IMG/VR virus record: IMGVR_UViG_3300043424_000020
Coordinates: 1 to 37,912 of that record
Source: a virus
Length of the DNA: 37,912 nt
Strand: one strand, 5' to 3'
Made by a program: the position numbers and the translations under genes. Shown here one piece after another: positions 1-8,215 of the stretch. Below the pieces are notes generated by a model, which ran no database searches, was not told where the DNA came from, and worked only from the letters and a program-made list of their open reading frames with translations. Each line of letters opens with the position of its first letter. Within the stretch, counting starts at the first letter, position 1.

Positions 1-12
1 GGCGGGGCGGCA

Positions 13-36
13 TCACGAACCCCGTGAAATTTTTTT
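13..36 (+). terminator. Weak candidate terminator at left end
   Basis: A short perfect stem (TCACG at 13-17 and CGTGA at 23-27, five-base loop) is followed by a run of seven T (30-36). It would stop plus-strand transcripts entering from the left, which makes sense only if the map is circular. The stem is short, so the call is weak. The neighbouring A/T run also stands out in a GC-rich genome. Confidence 0.3.
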
Positions 37-48
37 CAAAAAGTAAAA

Positions 49-61
49 ACCCAGCGGGTCA
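49..61 (+). repeat. Degenerate copy of the right-end dyad repeat
   Basis: ACCCAGCGGGTCA differs by one base from ACCCAGTGGGTCA, the reverse-orientation form of the repeat clustered at 37.4-37.9 kb. Its presence at the extreme left end, just before the packaging genes, suggests that both ends belong to one repeat-bearing intergenic region. Confidence 0.5.
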
Positions 62-72
62 CTACTTCCTTG

Positions 73-102
73 TTGCACAATTTCCTTAAGTTCCGGTACA
101 CT
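73..102 (+). promoter_or_regulatory. Candidate late promoter before terS
   Basis: TTGCAC (73-78) and TACACT (97-102) are separated by 18 bases, a loose sigma70-like pair. TACACT also occurs as the proposed -10 at 31236-31241 on the minus strand. A start near 109 would leave almost no leader before the terS ATG at 113, and no Shine-Dalgarno site is seen there. The promoter or the terS start may therefore be wrong. Confidence 0.3.
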
Positions 103-112
103 GTGGCCCACT

Positions 113-676
113 ATGGAACAAGCATTCGCTCCATCCGTAGGCACGGTTGTCACCGGTGAAAGTGCACTCCCAAACTGGCTGTCGTGCCCGGACCCGCCAA
201 CACCTCGCCCCACGAAGGCTGCGAGAGAGTTGCTGCACATCGAATACGAGCAGATATTCGAGCGGGTGATCGAGGACATCTATCGGGGTCGATCCCTGCA
301 GTCGCTCATCGAAGGTGATCCAAGGGTCATCTCGTATGAGGACTTCCTGCGCTGGGTCAAGCGTGACCCGCAGCGCCATGAGCGGTTCAAGGAAGCGCAG
401 GAGATGCGCACGGAGTTCTTGGCCGGGGAGATCCTTGAGATTGCCGATGGTGTTGAGTCGGTTGACCCCACCTCGAACGACACGGTAAACCGGGACAAGT
501 TGCGCATCGACACGCGCAAGTGGCTCATGGGAGCGCACAACAAGAAGCGTTACGGTGAGACCAAGCAGATTGAACTCGGGGGCACGATCTCGATCACTGA
601 AGCGCTGGCGCAGGCCCAGGCCCGGGTGATCGAGGGTGAGGTCATCGACGTAACCCCTCGACTGGAGAACGACTGA
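113..676 (+). CDS. Terminase small subunit (Sf6/P22-type)
   Basis: This 187-residue protein is predicted to recognise the packaging site and load the motor. The central part (about residues 35-150) looks like Sf6-type small terminases: a helical N-terminal DNA-binding region, then RHERFKEAQEMRTEFLAGEI and an RKWLMGAHNKKRYGE segment typical of the family. The C-terminus is acidic and helical. The stop overlaps the large-subunit start by one base (TGATG at 674-678), which supports coupled translation. No good Shine-Dalgarno site precedes the ATG, and the first 30 or so residues look unconserved, so the exact start is uncertain. Confidence 0.82.
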   Translation: MEQAFAPSVGTVVTGESALPNWLSCPDPPTPRPTKAARELLHIEYEQIFERVIEDIYRGRSLQSLIEGDPRVISYEDFLRWVKRDPQRHERFKEAQEMRTEFLAGEILEIADGVESVDPTSNDTVNRDKLRIDTRKWLMGAHNKKRYGETKQIELGGTISITEALAQAQARVIEGEVIDVTPRLEND

Positions 677-2217
677 TGCAGAAGATGCGCTACTCGCCGG
701 AGGAGGAGCAGCTTCTGATGTCGCAGCTTTGGAGTCCGTCCATCAAGGACGATCCGGAGACGTTCGTGCTGTTCGCGTTCCCGTGGGGGCAGAAGAACAC
801 GCCGTTGGAGCACTTCAAGGGGCCACGGGCGTGGCAGCGCAGGACGCTGCGCCGGATACGGGACTTCATCAAGGAGAACCGAGGGCGGCTGACTCAGCAG
901 GAGTTGATCGAGGCGCTGCGCAGGGCCGTGTCGTCGGGCCGGGGCGTGGGGAAGAGCGCACTGGTTAGCTGGTTGATCCTGTGGATGCTGAGCACGCGGA
1001 TAGGCAGTTCGGTCATCGTCAGTGCCAACTCGGAGAACCAGTTGCGCAAGGTCACCTGGGGCGAGTTGACCAAGTGGGTCACGATGGCCATCAACGCCCA
1101 CTGGTGGGAGCCCACGGCCACCAGCCTGAACCCCGCTGCGTGGTTGACTGAACTTGTCGAACGGGATCTGAAGAAGGGCACTCGGTACTGGGGCGCTGAG
1201 GGGAAGCTGTGGTCGGAGGAGAACCCTGACGCCTATGCCGGTGTGCACAACATGGACGGCATGATGGTGATCTTCGACGAGGCCAGCGGCATTCCGGACT
1301 CGATCTGGAGCGTGGCGGCGGGCTTCTTCACGGAGAACATCCTCGACCGGTACTGGTTCGCGTTCTCCAACGGACGGCGCAACACCGGGTACTTCTACGA
1401 GTCGGTGGACGGCAACAAGCGGGACTTCTGGGAGAGCGAGAAGATCGACGCCCGCACAGTCGAGGGCACCGACAAGAGCATCTACCAGCAGATCATCGAG
1501 GAGTACGGCGAGGACTCCGACGAGGCCCGGGTCGAGGTCTACGGTGACTTTCCCAAGAGCGGCCAAGACCAGTTCATCGCGCCGCATCTGGTGGACGACG
1601 CCATGAAGCGGGAACAGTGGAAAGACATGACCGCGCCAGTCGTCATCGGCGTGGACCCAGCCCGGGGCGGCATGGACAGCACCGTGATTGTCGTGCGCCG
1701 TGGACGCGACATCGTGTCAATCAAGCGGTTCCGAGGCGACGACACCATGACCACAGTCGGACACGTCATCGACGCCATCGAGGAGTACCGGCCAGCACTG
1801 ACCGTCATCGACGAGGGCGGGCTCGGCTACGGAATACTTGACAGGTTGACCGAGCAGAAGTACAAAGTGCGCGGGGTGAACTTCGGCTGGAAGGCCAAGA
1901 ACCCCGTGATGTGGGGCAACAAACGCGCCGAGATCTGGGGAGCCATGCGCGACTGGCTCAAATCGGCCAGTTTGCCGCAGGACAGGCTTCTCAAGGCCGA
2001 CTTGACCGGCCCGATGAAGAAGCCCAACTCGGCGGGCACCATATTTTTGGAGGGCAAGAAGGAAATGAAAGCCCGTGGCCTAGCCTCACCCGACGCAGCA
2101 GACGCGATTGCGGTGACGTTTGCATTTCCTGTTGCTCATCGAGAGTATGTTGACCGCCCGCGTACCATTACAATGCGCGACCGAGGCATGATGTCTGCCA
2201 GTTGGATGGGCGCGTAA
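676..2217 (+). CDS. Terminase large subunit (ATPase and nuclease)
   Basis: This is the packaging motor that pumps DNA into the prohead and cuts it by the headful mechanism. In the N-terminal ATPase, Walker A is SGRGVGKS (residues 87-94) and Walker B is MVIFDE, with D201 and catalytic E202. A coupling motif AFSNGRRNTG follows near 229. In the C-terminal RNase H-like nuclease, the expected acidic residues are D327 (GVDPARGG), D379 (VIDEGG) and D473 or D476 (SPDAADA). At 513 residues it matches the P22/Sf6 class (about 470-500). It overlaps terS by one base and the next gene by one base. Confidence 0.95.
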   Translation: MQKMRYSPEEEQLLMSQLWSPSIKDDPETFVLFAFPWGQKNTPLEHFKGPRAWQRRTLRRIRDFIKENRGRLTQQELIEALRRAVSSGRGVGKSALVSWLILWMLSTRIGSSVIVSANSENQLRKVTWGELTKWVTMAINAHWWEPTATSLNPAAWLTELVERDLKKGTRYWGAEGKLWSEENPDAYAGVHNMDGMMVIFDEASGIPDSIWSVAAGFFTENILDRYWFAFSNGRRNTGYFYESVDGNKRDFWESEKIDARTVEGTDKSIYQQIIEEYGEDSDEARVEVYGDFPKSGQDQFIAPHLVDDAMKREQWKDMTAPVVIGVDPARGGMDSTVIVVRRGRDIVSIKRFRGDDTMTTVGHVIDAIEEYRPALTVIDEGGLGYGILDRLTEQKYKVRGVNFGWKAKNPVMWGNKRAEIWGAMRDWLKSASLPQDRLLKADLTGPMKKPNSAGTIFLEGKKEMKARGLASPDAADAIAVTFAFPVAHREYVDRPRTITMRDRGMMSASWMGA

Positions 2218-2477
2218 TGACCAAAAAATCCGTGTCTTTGAGCGTTGGCCGGGGCGAGAAGCGTCCTACCAGCCAAGGCGCGGGTTTGACGGCCAAGGGG
2301 CGCGAGAAGTACAACCGCGAGACGGGCTCCAACCTTAAGGCGCCAGCCCCGAACCCCAAGACCGAGGCTGACAAGGGCCGCAAGGCGTCCTTTTGTGGGC
2401 GTATGCAAGGGGTCGTTGACAAGGCCAAAGGCCCTGCAGAACGCGCCAAGGCGGCGCTCAAACGGTGGAAGTGCTGA
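2217..2477 (+). CDS. Small basic DUF6321-like phage protein
   Basis: This 86-residue lysine-rich protein has the segment GLTAKGREKYNRETGSNLKA followed by PNPKTEADKGRKASFCGRM and a terminal LKRWKC. That is the pattern of the phage family I know as DUF6321. The function is unknown. The ATG at 2217 overlaps the terminase TAA (TAATG), so it is probably translated by coupling. Together with the next two very small basic proteins it forms a cluster between terminase and portal, where a DNA-binding or head-maturation helper role would fit, but that is only inference. Confidence 0.75.
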   Translation: MTKKSVSLSVGRGEKRPTSQGAGLTAKGREKYNRETGSNLKAPAPNPKTEADKGRKASFCGRMQGVVDKAKGPAERAKAALKRWKC

Positions 2478-2479
2478 TC

Positions 2480-2635
2480 ATGGCTACAAAACCCGGTCTC
2501 TATGCCAACATCGCAGCTAAACGCGAGCGAATTGCTGCTGGCAGCGGCGAAAAAATGCGCAAACCGGGCACAACAGGTGCTCCGACGGCCAAAGCCTTCA
2601 AAGAGTCCGCCAAGACGGCGAAAAAGGGCAAGTAA
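2480..2635 (+). CDS. 51-residue basic phage protein, unknown function
   Basis: The product starts MATKPGLYANIAAKRERIAA and carries KMRKPG and GAPTAKAFKESAKTAKKGK, a pattern I recognise from many environmental phage genomes beside portal genes. No function is established. It lies two bases after the preceding stop and two bases before the next start. Its codon use and lysine-rich composition match its neighbours. It is probably a nucleic-acid-associated small protein, inferred from charge only. Confidence 0.7.
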   Translation: MATKPGLYANIAAKRERIAAGSGEKMRKPGTTGAPTAKAFKESAKTAKKGK

Positions 2636-2637
2636 CC

Positions 2638-2802
2638 ATGCCACTCGTCAAATCAGCGTCTCCAGCGGCCTTTCGCAAGAACGTAAAGGCCGAAATGGCG
2701 GCTGGAAAGCCCCAAAAACAGGCCGTGGCCATTGCGTACAGCACCCAGCGTGCTGCGCAGGCCAAATCAGGCTCAAAACCCGCGCCAAAGGGCAAGAAGT
2801 AA
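2638..2802 (+). CDS. 54-residue basic phage protein (DUF6496-like)
   Basis: The core KNVKAEMAAGKPQKQAVAIA is the 'GKPQKQAVAIAxS' signature of small phage proteins that resemble DUF6496. The tail is rich in Lys, Pro and Ala. The function is unknown. It sits between another tiny basic protein and the portal gene with two- and one-base gaps, so these three genes look like one translationally linked set. Family assignment is by remembered motif, not by search. Confidence 0.65.
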   Translation: MPLVKSASPAAFRKNVKAEMAAGKPQKQAVAIAYSTQRAAQAKSGSKPAPKGKK

Positions 2803-2803
2803 C

Positions 2804-4975
2804 ATGGCTGATTACACCGGCATCACATCGGCTGCTGCCGTGGCCAACGGCGGCGGCGCCAAGAACAAGTCTGACGCGGACGTCCTCACCACCGCCCGCC
2901 AGCGGCTGAATCAGGCCATTTCTGCCTACAGTGAAAGCCGGGAAGACGAAATTGACGACCTGCGGTTTTACGCAGGCAGCCCGGACAACCACTGGCAGTG
3001 GCCAGCGGACGTTCTGGCCACCCGTGGCGCGGTGCAGGGGCAGACGATCAACGCTCGGCCATGCCTGACCATCAACAAGCTGCCGCAGCACGTTCATCAG
3101 GTCACCAACGACCAGCGGCAGAACCGCCCCAGCGGCAAGGTGATCCCTGCTGACGACAAGGCTGACGTCGAGGTTGCGGAGATCTTTGACGGCGTGGTGC
3201 GGCACATCGAGTACATCAGCGACGCCGACGTTGCCTACGACACCGCTTGCGAGAACCAAGTGGCGTTTGGCGAGGGCTACATCCGCTTGCTGACCGAGTA
3301 TTGCGACGACGATACGTTCAATCAGGACATCAAGATCGGACGGGTGCGCAACTCGTTCTCGGTCTACATGGACCCGCTGATCCAAGATCCGTGCGGCTCA
3401 GACGCCAAGTGGTGCTTTATCACCGAGGACATCACCCGCGAAGAGTACCACCGGCTGTACCCAAACGCCTCGCCGGCCAACACGCTGATGAGCCTGGGCG
3501 TGGGTGACCAGTCGCTGAGCCAGTGGCTCAACGAGAACACGATCCGCATCGCCGAGTATTTCTACGTCGATTACGACCGTGCCACGCTGAACCTGTATCC
3601 GGGCAACCAGACGGCGTTTGCCGGTACGCCCGAGGACAAGCAACTCAAGGCGATGTTCGGCAAGCCGCTGCGCTCGCGCCAGGCTGATCGCAAGAAGATC
3701 AAGTGGTGCAAGATCAACGGCTACGAGATCCTCGAAGAGCAAGAATGGGCCGGCAAGTACATCCCCGTGGTGCGGGTGGTCGGCAACGAGTACGAGGTTG
3801 ACGGTCGGCTGTACGTCTCCGGGCTGGTGCGCAACGCCAAGGACGCCCAGCGGATGTACAACTACTGGACGAGTCAAGAGGCCGAGATGCTGGCGCTGGC
3901 TCCGAAGGCACCGTTCATCGGCTACGGCGGTCAGTTTGAAGGGTATGAGATGCAGTGGAAGACTGCCAATACCCAGAACTGGCCGTACCTTGAGGTCAAC
4001 CCTGACGTGACTGACGGCTCGGGCAGCGTGCTGCCCCTGCCGCAGCGTGCCATGCCGCCGATGGCTCAGACGGGCCTGATTCAGGCCAAGATGGGGGCCG
4101 CAGAGGACATCAAGGGCACCACGGGCCAGTACAACGCCTCGCTGGGGCTGGAAGGCAACGAGCGCTCAGGCAAGGCCATTCTGGCCCGCCAGCGCGAGGG
4201 CGACACCGGGACGTACCACTATGTTGATAATCTGGCTCGGGCTGTGCGTCATGTTACTCGCCAACTGGTGGATCTGATCCCCAAGATCTACGACACCGAG
4301 CGGATCGCCCGCATCATTGGCGAAGACGGCGAGTCGAGCATGGTCAAGATGAACCCCATGCAGCCAGAGCCGGTGCGCAAGATCGTCAACGAGCAGGGCA
4401 TCGTGATCGACAAGATCTACAACCCCAGCGTCGGCAAGTACGACGTGGTGGTTGTGACGGGTCCGGGCTACGCGACCAAGCGTCAAGAGGCGCTGGAAGC
4501 AATGGCTCAACTGCTGCAGACCAACCCGCAACTGTGGGCCGTGGCTGGCGATCTGTTTGTCAAGAACATGGACTGGCCTGGTGCTCAGGAGCTTGCCAAG
4601 CGGTTTGCCAAGACCATTGACCCGAAGATCATGGGCGACTCGGACGAAGACCCGGCGTTGCAAGCAGCCAACCAGCAGATCCAAACGATGGCGCAGGAAA
4701 TGCAGCAGATGGCTGGTATGCTTCAGCGTGTCAATCAGTCGATGGAAGCCCAGAAGCTGGACATTGACAAGTTCAAGGCCGAAACAGACGCTGAAGTCAA
4801 GGCTTACGAGGCCGAGACGCGGCGGCTGCAGGCCGTGGCAAACGGAATGCAACCTGAGCAGGTGCAGGAGGTCGTGATGCAGACGCTACGCGACGTAATG
4901 ACGGTCGGTGACATGGTGGTCAACCAGCGTGCGGCTGAGATGCCTGCGATGCCGATGGAAGGGCAGATCCAATGA
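2804..4975 (+). CDS. Portal protein (P22 gp1-like)
   Basis: This is the dodecameric portal through which DNA enters and leaves the head, and it docks the terminase and the tail. At 723 residues it is almost exactly the P22 portal length. Typical features are an N-terminal RQRLNQAISAYSESREDEIDDLRFYAG region, the stretch AEIFDGVVRHIEYISDAD, then GEGYIRLLTEY and VYMDPLIQDPCGSDAKW. The last 120 residues are Gln-rich and coiled, as in the P22 barrel. ATG at 2804 was chosen over upstream in-frame starts because the upstream codons overlap the preceding small gene. The stop overlaps the next start (ATGA). Confidence 0.93.
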   Translation: MADYTGITSAAAVANGGGAKNKSDADVLTTARQRLNQAISAYSESREDEIDDLRFYAGSPDNHWQWPADVLATRGAVQGQTINARPCLTINKLPQHVHQVTNDQRQNRPSGKVIPADDKADVEVAEIFDGVVRHIEYISDADVAYDTACENQVAFGEGYIRLLTEYCDDDTFNQDIKIGRVRNSFSVYMDPLIQDPCGSDAKWCFITEDITREEYHRLYPNASPANTLMSLGVGDQSLSQWLNENTIRIAEYFYVDYDRATLNLYPGNQTAFAGTPEDKQLKAMFGKPLRSRQADRKKIKWCKINGYEILEEQEWAGKYIPVVRVVGNEYEVDGRLYVSGLVRNAKDAQRMYNYWTSQEAEMLALAPKAPFIGYGGQFEGYEMQWKTANTQNWPYLEVNPDVTDGSGSVLPLPQRAMPPMAQTGLIQAKMGAAEDIKGTTGQYNASLGLEGNERSGKAILARQREGDTGTYHYVDNLARAVRHVTRQLVDLIPKIYDTERIARIIGEDGESSMVKMNPMQPEPVRKIVNEQGIVIDKIYNPSVGKYDVVVVTGPGYATKRQEALEAMAQLLQTNPQLWAVAGDLFVKNMDWPGAQELAKRFAKTIDPKIMGDSDEDPALQAANQQIQTMAQEMQQMAGMLQRVNQSMEAQKLDIDKFKAETDAEVKAYEAETRRLQAVANGMQPEQVQEVVMQTLRDVMTVGDMVVNQRAAEMPAMPMEGQIQ

Positions 4976-5334
4976 GTTGCGCTGACTTTGTAGGCACGCT
5001 GTTTCTGGCCCGTGATGTGGCCCACAGCGTCCATCTGAACACCCGGTCGTTTGCCAAGCATTCGGCGCTCAATGAGTTTTACGACGGCATCATTGACTTG
5101 GCCGACAAGTTTGCCGAGGCGTATCAAGGTCGGCACGGGCTGATCGGCCCGATTACCTTGATGAGTGCCAAGAAAACGGGCAACATCATTGAGTTTCTCG
5201 AAGACTCGTTGGCCGAAGTCGAAAAGATGCGCTACGAGTGCTGCAAGAAAGACGACACGCCGATTCAGAACATCATCGACGAGATCGTCGGGCAGTATTT
5301 GTCCACGTTGTACAAATTGAAGTTCCTCGCTTAA
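4972..5334 (+). CDS. Helical phage protein, DUF5856/ferritin-like
   Basis: This 120-residue, largely helical protein contains LFLARDVAHSVHLNTRSFAKH, LNEFYDGIIDLADKFAEAYQG and a C-terminal helix ending LSTLYKLKFLA. The pattern agrees with the phage family I know as DUF5856, which has a four-helix, Dps/ferritin-like look. Whether it binds metal or DNA cannot be told from sequence. Its start overlaps the portal stop (ATGA at 4972-4975). The position directly after the portal suggests packaging or head-completion use, but this is inference. Confidence 0.6.
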   Translation: MSCADFVGTLFLARDVAHSVHLNTRSFAKHSALNEFYDGIIDLADKFAEAYQGRHGLIGPITLMSAKKTGNIIEFLEDSLAEVEKMRYECCKKDDTPIQNIIDEIVGQYLSTLYKLKFLA

Positions 5335-5343
5335 GGACACATC

Positions 5344-5619
5344 ATGGGACTGAAATCCACCACCGTTTGCCTGGGTTACCAGCAGATCACTTCACTGTCT
5401 GCGGCCACGGCGCTGACGGTGCCTGACGGCGCTACGTTGGCCGTCATCATTCCTGAGTCGCAGGCTGTGCGCTGGCGCGATGATGGCACCAACCCTACCA
5501 GCGCGGTGGGTATGCCTGTGGCTATTGCCACGGTGTTGAGTTACGACGGCGACCTGAAGCGCATCCGGTTCATTGAGCAGGCTGCCAGCGCCAAGCTGAA
5601 CGTGAGTTACTACGCATGA
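5344..5619 (+). CDS. Small beta-rich structural protein, unknown
   Basis: This 91-residue protein contains YQQITSLSAATALTVPDGAT, then VIIPESQAVRWRDDGTNPT and GMPVAIATVLSYDGD, and ends IRFIEQAASAKLNVSYYA. I recognise the pattern from many podo- and siphovirus structural regions, and it looks like a single beta-sandwich domain, perhaps a decoration or fibre-attachment protein. The Shine-Dalgarno AAGGACA precedes the ATG, and the stop overlaps the next start (ATGA). Confidence 0.6.
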   Translation: MGLKSTTVCLGYQQITSLSAATALTVPDGATLAVIIPESQAVRWRDDGTNPTSAVGMPVAIATVLSYDGDLKRIRFIEQAASAKLNVSYYA

Positions 5620-5882
5620 TCACCATCCGCACCTCACCGGCCTACGTCAACCGAGTCCGTCAGGATTGGACGGCCAATGGTGGGGTGTATGGCGATGGCG
5701 GCATCTCTGCAGTGGTGCCGGCAAATGATCCGTTTGCGCAGCTAGGTCCGACGTTGGACTTGGTTTTTGCGGGTGTTCCAACAAATCTGTTGGCCACTGC
5801 TACGGTCGATGATTACTCGTTAAGCCTTGGCTTCACGACAGAAACCTATCAAACTGCGGTTCAGTACGCTGTTTGGGAGTAA
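5616..5882 (+). CDS. Small hypothetical structural protein
   Basis: This 88-residue protein has no family I can name. It begins MITIRTSPAYVNRVRQDW, is rich in small and hydroxyl residues, and shows alternating hydrophobicity that suggests beta strands. It overlaps the previous gene by four bases and is followed within four bases by the long spike gene. It is therefore probably an accessory of the adhesin block rather than of the portal. Confidence 0.55.
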   Translation: MITIRTSPAYVNRVRQDWTANGGVYGDGGISAVVPANDPFAQLGPTLDLVFAGVPTNLLATATVDDYSLSLGFTTETYQTAVQYAVWE

Positions 5883-5885
5883 GAA

Positions 5886-7310
5886 ATGGCCCTCGTATCT
5901 AAAGCCTTTGGCGACATCATCACCTTCACCCGAGCCAGCGGAGCCACGTGGACCAATGCGGCGGGCAATCTAGTGGGCGTGGACTTCAGTGCCACAAGCA
6001 ACACGATTGGCACAGGAAGCAAGACGTTTACGCTGAGCGCTACGGCAGGGGTGAATCGCTCTTGGGCCAGTGGCGACTCTGTGCTGATCAGCGACCAGAG
6101 CAACAGCGCCAACAACATGACCGGGACGGTGACAAGCTACACAGCGGCTACGCAGACGCTGGTGGTAAATGTCACCTCAACGGGCGGCTCTGGGACAATT
6201 GCGTCCTGGCGCGTGGGCAGCCTGATGCCCCGCTTCGACTACGACCCCGTGACGCTAGCCGCTAAGGGCTTGCTGATCGAGGAGCAGCGGGTTAATTTGC
6301 TGACGTACAGCGAGGATTTCAGTAATGCTGCGTGGACAAAAACAAACGCATCTGTTACGTCTAACGCAACAGTAGCACCTGATGGTGCAACAACGGCAGA
6401 TAAATTGGTTGAAGATGCAACCACTAACTTTCATCGTGTTCAGCAAACAGTCACCGCAACAAATGCCACGCACACTTACTCTGTTTATCTAAAGGCAGGT
6501 GAACGTACATCTGGAGCACTGCAAATATATGACGGCGTGGCCCTTGCTACTCGGGCGCTTGCGTATTTTGATTTGACAGCAGGGACGGTTTCTTTAACTA
6601 CAACAGGAACCGCCTCTATTCAAAATGCAGGAAACGGTTGGTATCGTTGCTCGGTTGTTACATCTGTTGCGCTTTCTGCGGGCAGCGCGCTTGCTTGGAT
6701 CTATCCCACAATAGGTACAAACCAAACTTACACCGGCGACGGCACCTCCGGCATCTTCATCTGGGGCGCTCAACTAGAAGCCGGAGCCTTTGCCACCTCC
6801 TACATCCCCACGGTAGCTTCGCAAGTAACGCGCACTCCTGATCAAGCGTCGGTGAATACGCTGAGCCCTTGGTACAACGCGACTGAGGGGACGCTGTATG
6901 CGGAGGGCTTAGTTGCTTCTACAACCATTCCGACTAGCAGAATTCTTGCCGAAATAAGTGACGGCACTTCCAGCAATAGAACACAGCTATTCAACGCAAG
7001 CGGTGTAGCTACGTTAACTATGTTTGTTGCGTCTGGAGGCGTAACGCAGGTAGCTAGCCTAAACAGTGGCGCTATATCTGCAAATACAGTTTTTAAGTTT
7101 GCTGGCGCGTATAAAGCCAGCGATTTTGCTGCCTCCGGTAACGGCGCTAGCCCAACAACACAGGCTTCTGGTTTGGTTCCTGTAGGGCCGACCAATATGC
7201 GAATTGGTATGCGTTTTAACGACACGTTCCAAATCAACGGCCACCTCCGCCGCATCACCTACTACCCGCGCCGACTCAGCAACGCTGAACTCCAAGCTAT
7301 CACCGCCTGA
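5886..7310 (+). CDS. Head spike or tail fibre-like adhesin
   Basis: This 474-residue protein begins FGDIITFTRASGATWTNAAG and has RFDYDPVTLAAKGLLIEEQR near residue 120, then a sugar-binding-like beta domain (VNLLTYSEDFSNAAW) and the hallmark IWGAQLEAGAFATSYIPT near residue 295. The C-terminal third resembles a concanavalin/LamG-type lectin domain. This domain chain is common in phage head spikes and fibres and is predicted to bind host surface glycans. Parts of the gene (about 6300-6720 and 6900-7200) are clearly more AT-rich than neighbouring genes, which suggests imported modules. Confidence 0.75.
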   Translation: MALVSKAFGDIITFTRASGATWTNAAGNLVGVDFSATSNTIGTGSKTFTLSATAGVNRSWASGDSVLISDQSNSANNMTGTVTSYTAATQTLVVNVTSTGGSGTIASWRVGSLMPRFDYDPVTLAAKGLLIEEQRVNLLTYSEDFSNAAWTKTNASVTSNATVAPDGATTADKLVEDATTNFHRVQQTVTATNATHTYSVYLKAGERTSGALQIYDGVALATRALAYFDLTAGTVSLTTTGTASIQNAGNGWYRCSVVTSVALSAGSALAWIYPTIGTNQTYTGDGTSGIFIWGAQLEAGAFATSYIPTVASQVTRTPDQASVNTLSPWYNATEGTLYAEGLVASTTIPTSRILAEISDGTSSNRTQLFNASGVATLTMFVASGGVTQVASLNSGAISANTVFKFAGAYKASDFAASGNGASPTTQASGLVPVGPTNMRIGMRFNDTFQINGHLRRITYYPRRLSNAELQAITA

Positions 7311-7321
7311 TAGGAGCCACC

Positions 7322-7609
7322 ATGTTCAATGACTACATGCTTGTTTTTGCTGATGAGGCGGAAGCCTTTTCAGCCCTGTACGACTCAAGCACCGATGGTG
7401 AAGGCAACGTGACGCTGACGCCGAAGTTCACCGCCATCGACATGATCGGCACGATCTACGAGCCTGCGCCTGATCCGGTGCCAAAGGATTACGTTCCTGT
7501 GCCGTATCCGGGCTTCTACGCCAACGTGCGCAACATTGGTGCAGCGCCTGAGTTGGATGCGTTTGTGGTGTCCCCTCCCCCAACAGTTCCCCTCCGCGTG
7601 TGGGCCTAA
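7322..7609 (+). CDS. Small hypothetical protein after spike gene
   Basis: This 95-residue protein has an N-terminal MFNDYMLVFADEAEAFSALY segment and a C-terminal YPGFYANVRNIGAAPELDAF followed by a short proline-rich tail. It resembles the small proteins often found directly downstream of phage fibre or spike genes, for which no function is established. The Shine-Dalgarno AGGAG precedes the ATG. A fibre-accessory role is inferred from position only. Confidence 0.6.
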   Translation: MFNDYMLVFADEAEAFSALYDSSTDGEGNVTLTPKFTAIDMIGTIYEPAPDPVPKDYVPVPYPGFYANVRNIGAAPELDAFVVSPPPTVPLRVWA

Positions 7610-7612
7610 ATC

Positions 7613-8212
7613 ATGGCAAACCAAAAAGTCTCCGATTTGCCGTCGCTCAATGGAGCAGACGTAGCCGCAGCGGATCTTTTGTACATCATCGATTCGTCTG
7701 CCGGTGTTGCAGGGTCAAAGAAAATATCAGTTGGTGAGTACCAGCTAGCGCCATATGCCGCTGGGTCGGCTAACAGCATCGGCTACCTGAACGGCTCCAA
7801 AGCTCTGTCGTTTACGTCAACTTTTGTGTTTGACGGCACAAATTTGGGTGTTGGAGTGGCTAGCCCTGCGGCCAATTTTGACTTAGGTGGCGACTACCGC
7901 GAGAAGGTGAACACCGCCAACACCGGCACCGCGTACACCATCAACCTGTCAGACGGCACGATTCAGATTCTGACGCTGACCGGCAACTGCACTTTCACAT
8001 TCCCCACGGCGACCGCTGGCAAGTCGTTCATGATTCTGCTGAAGCAAGACGCTACGGGTAGCCGCACGGTGACTTGGCCCGCAAGCGTAAAGTGGCCTAG
8101 CAGCACCGCGCCAACAATTACCAGCACTGCAAGCAGGTTGGACAAGTACGTTTTTACTGCTGACGGCACCAACTGGTACGGTAGCGCAGGCGGTTACAAC
8201 TACACGGTGTAA
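7613..8212 (+). CDS. Fibre-like structural protein
   Basis: This 199-residue protein has an N-terminal segment KVSDLPSLNGADVAAADLLY, typical of trimeric phage fibre attachment regions. The beta-rich C-terminal domain contains GNCTFTFPTATAGKSFMILL and TVTWPASVKWPSS and ends YVFTADGTNWYGSAGG. Similar C-terminal domains recur in environmental phage fibres. It starts three bases after the preceding stop. Its C-terminal style (TNW near the end) is shared with the protein at 11639-11995, hinting at a common fold. Confidence 0.65.
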   Translation: MANQKVSDLPSLNGADVAAADLLYIIDSSAGVAGSKKISVGEYQLAPYAAGSANSIGYLNGSKALSFTSTFVFDGTNLGVGVASPAANFDLGGDYREKVNTANTGTAYTINLSDGTIQILTLTGNCTFTFPTATAGKSFMILLKQDATGSRTVTWPASVKWPSSTAPTITSTASRLDKYVFTADGTNWYGSAGGYNYTV

Positions 8213-8215
8213 CGC

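Noticed and set aside
550-1587. Long open frame (345 codons) antisense to the terminase genes
   Set aside because: The sequence is Val/Leu/Arg-rich with no family likeness and is explained by third-position GC of the real gene on the other strand. Terminase motifs on the plus strand are unambiguous.
2732-2803. Upstream start for the portal protein
   Set aside because: The extra 24 codons overlap the preceding small gene and encode an unrelated basic stretch. ATG 2804 gives the normal portal beginning and length.
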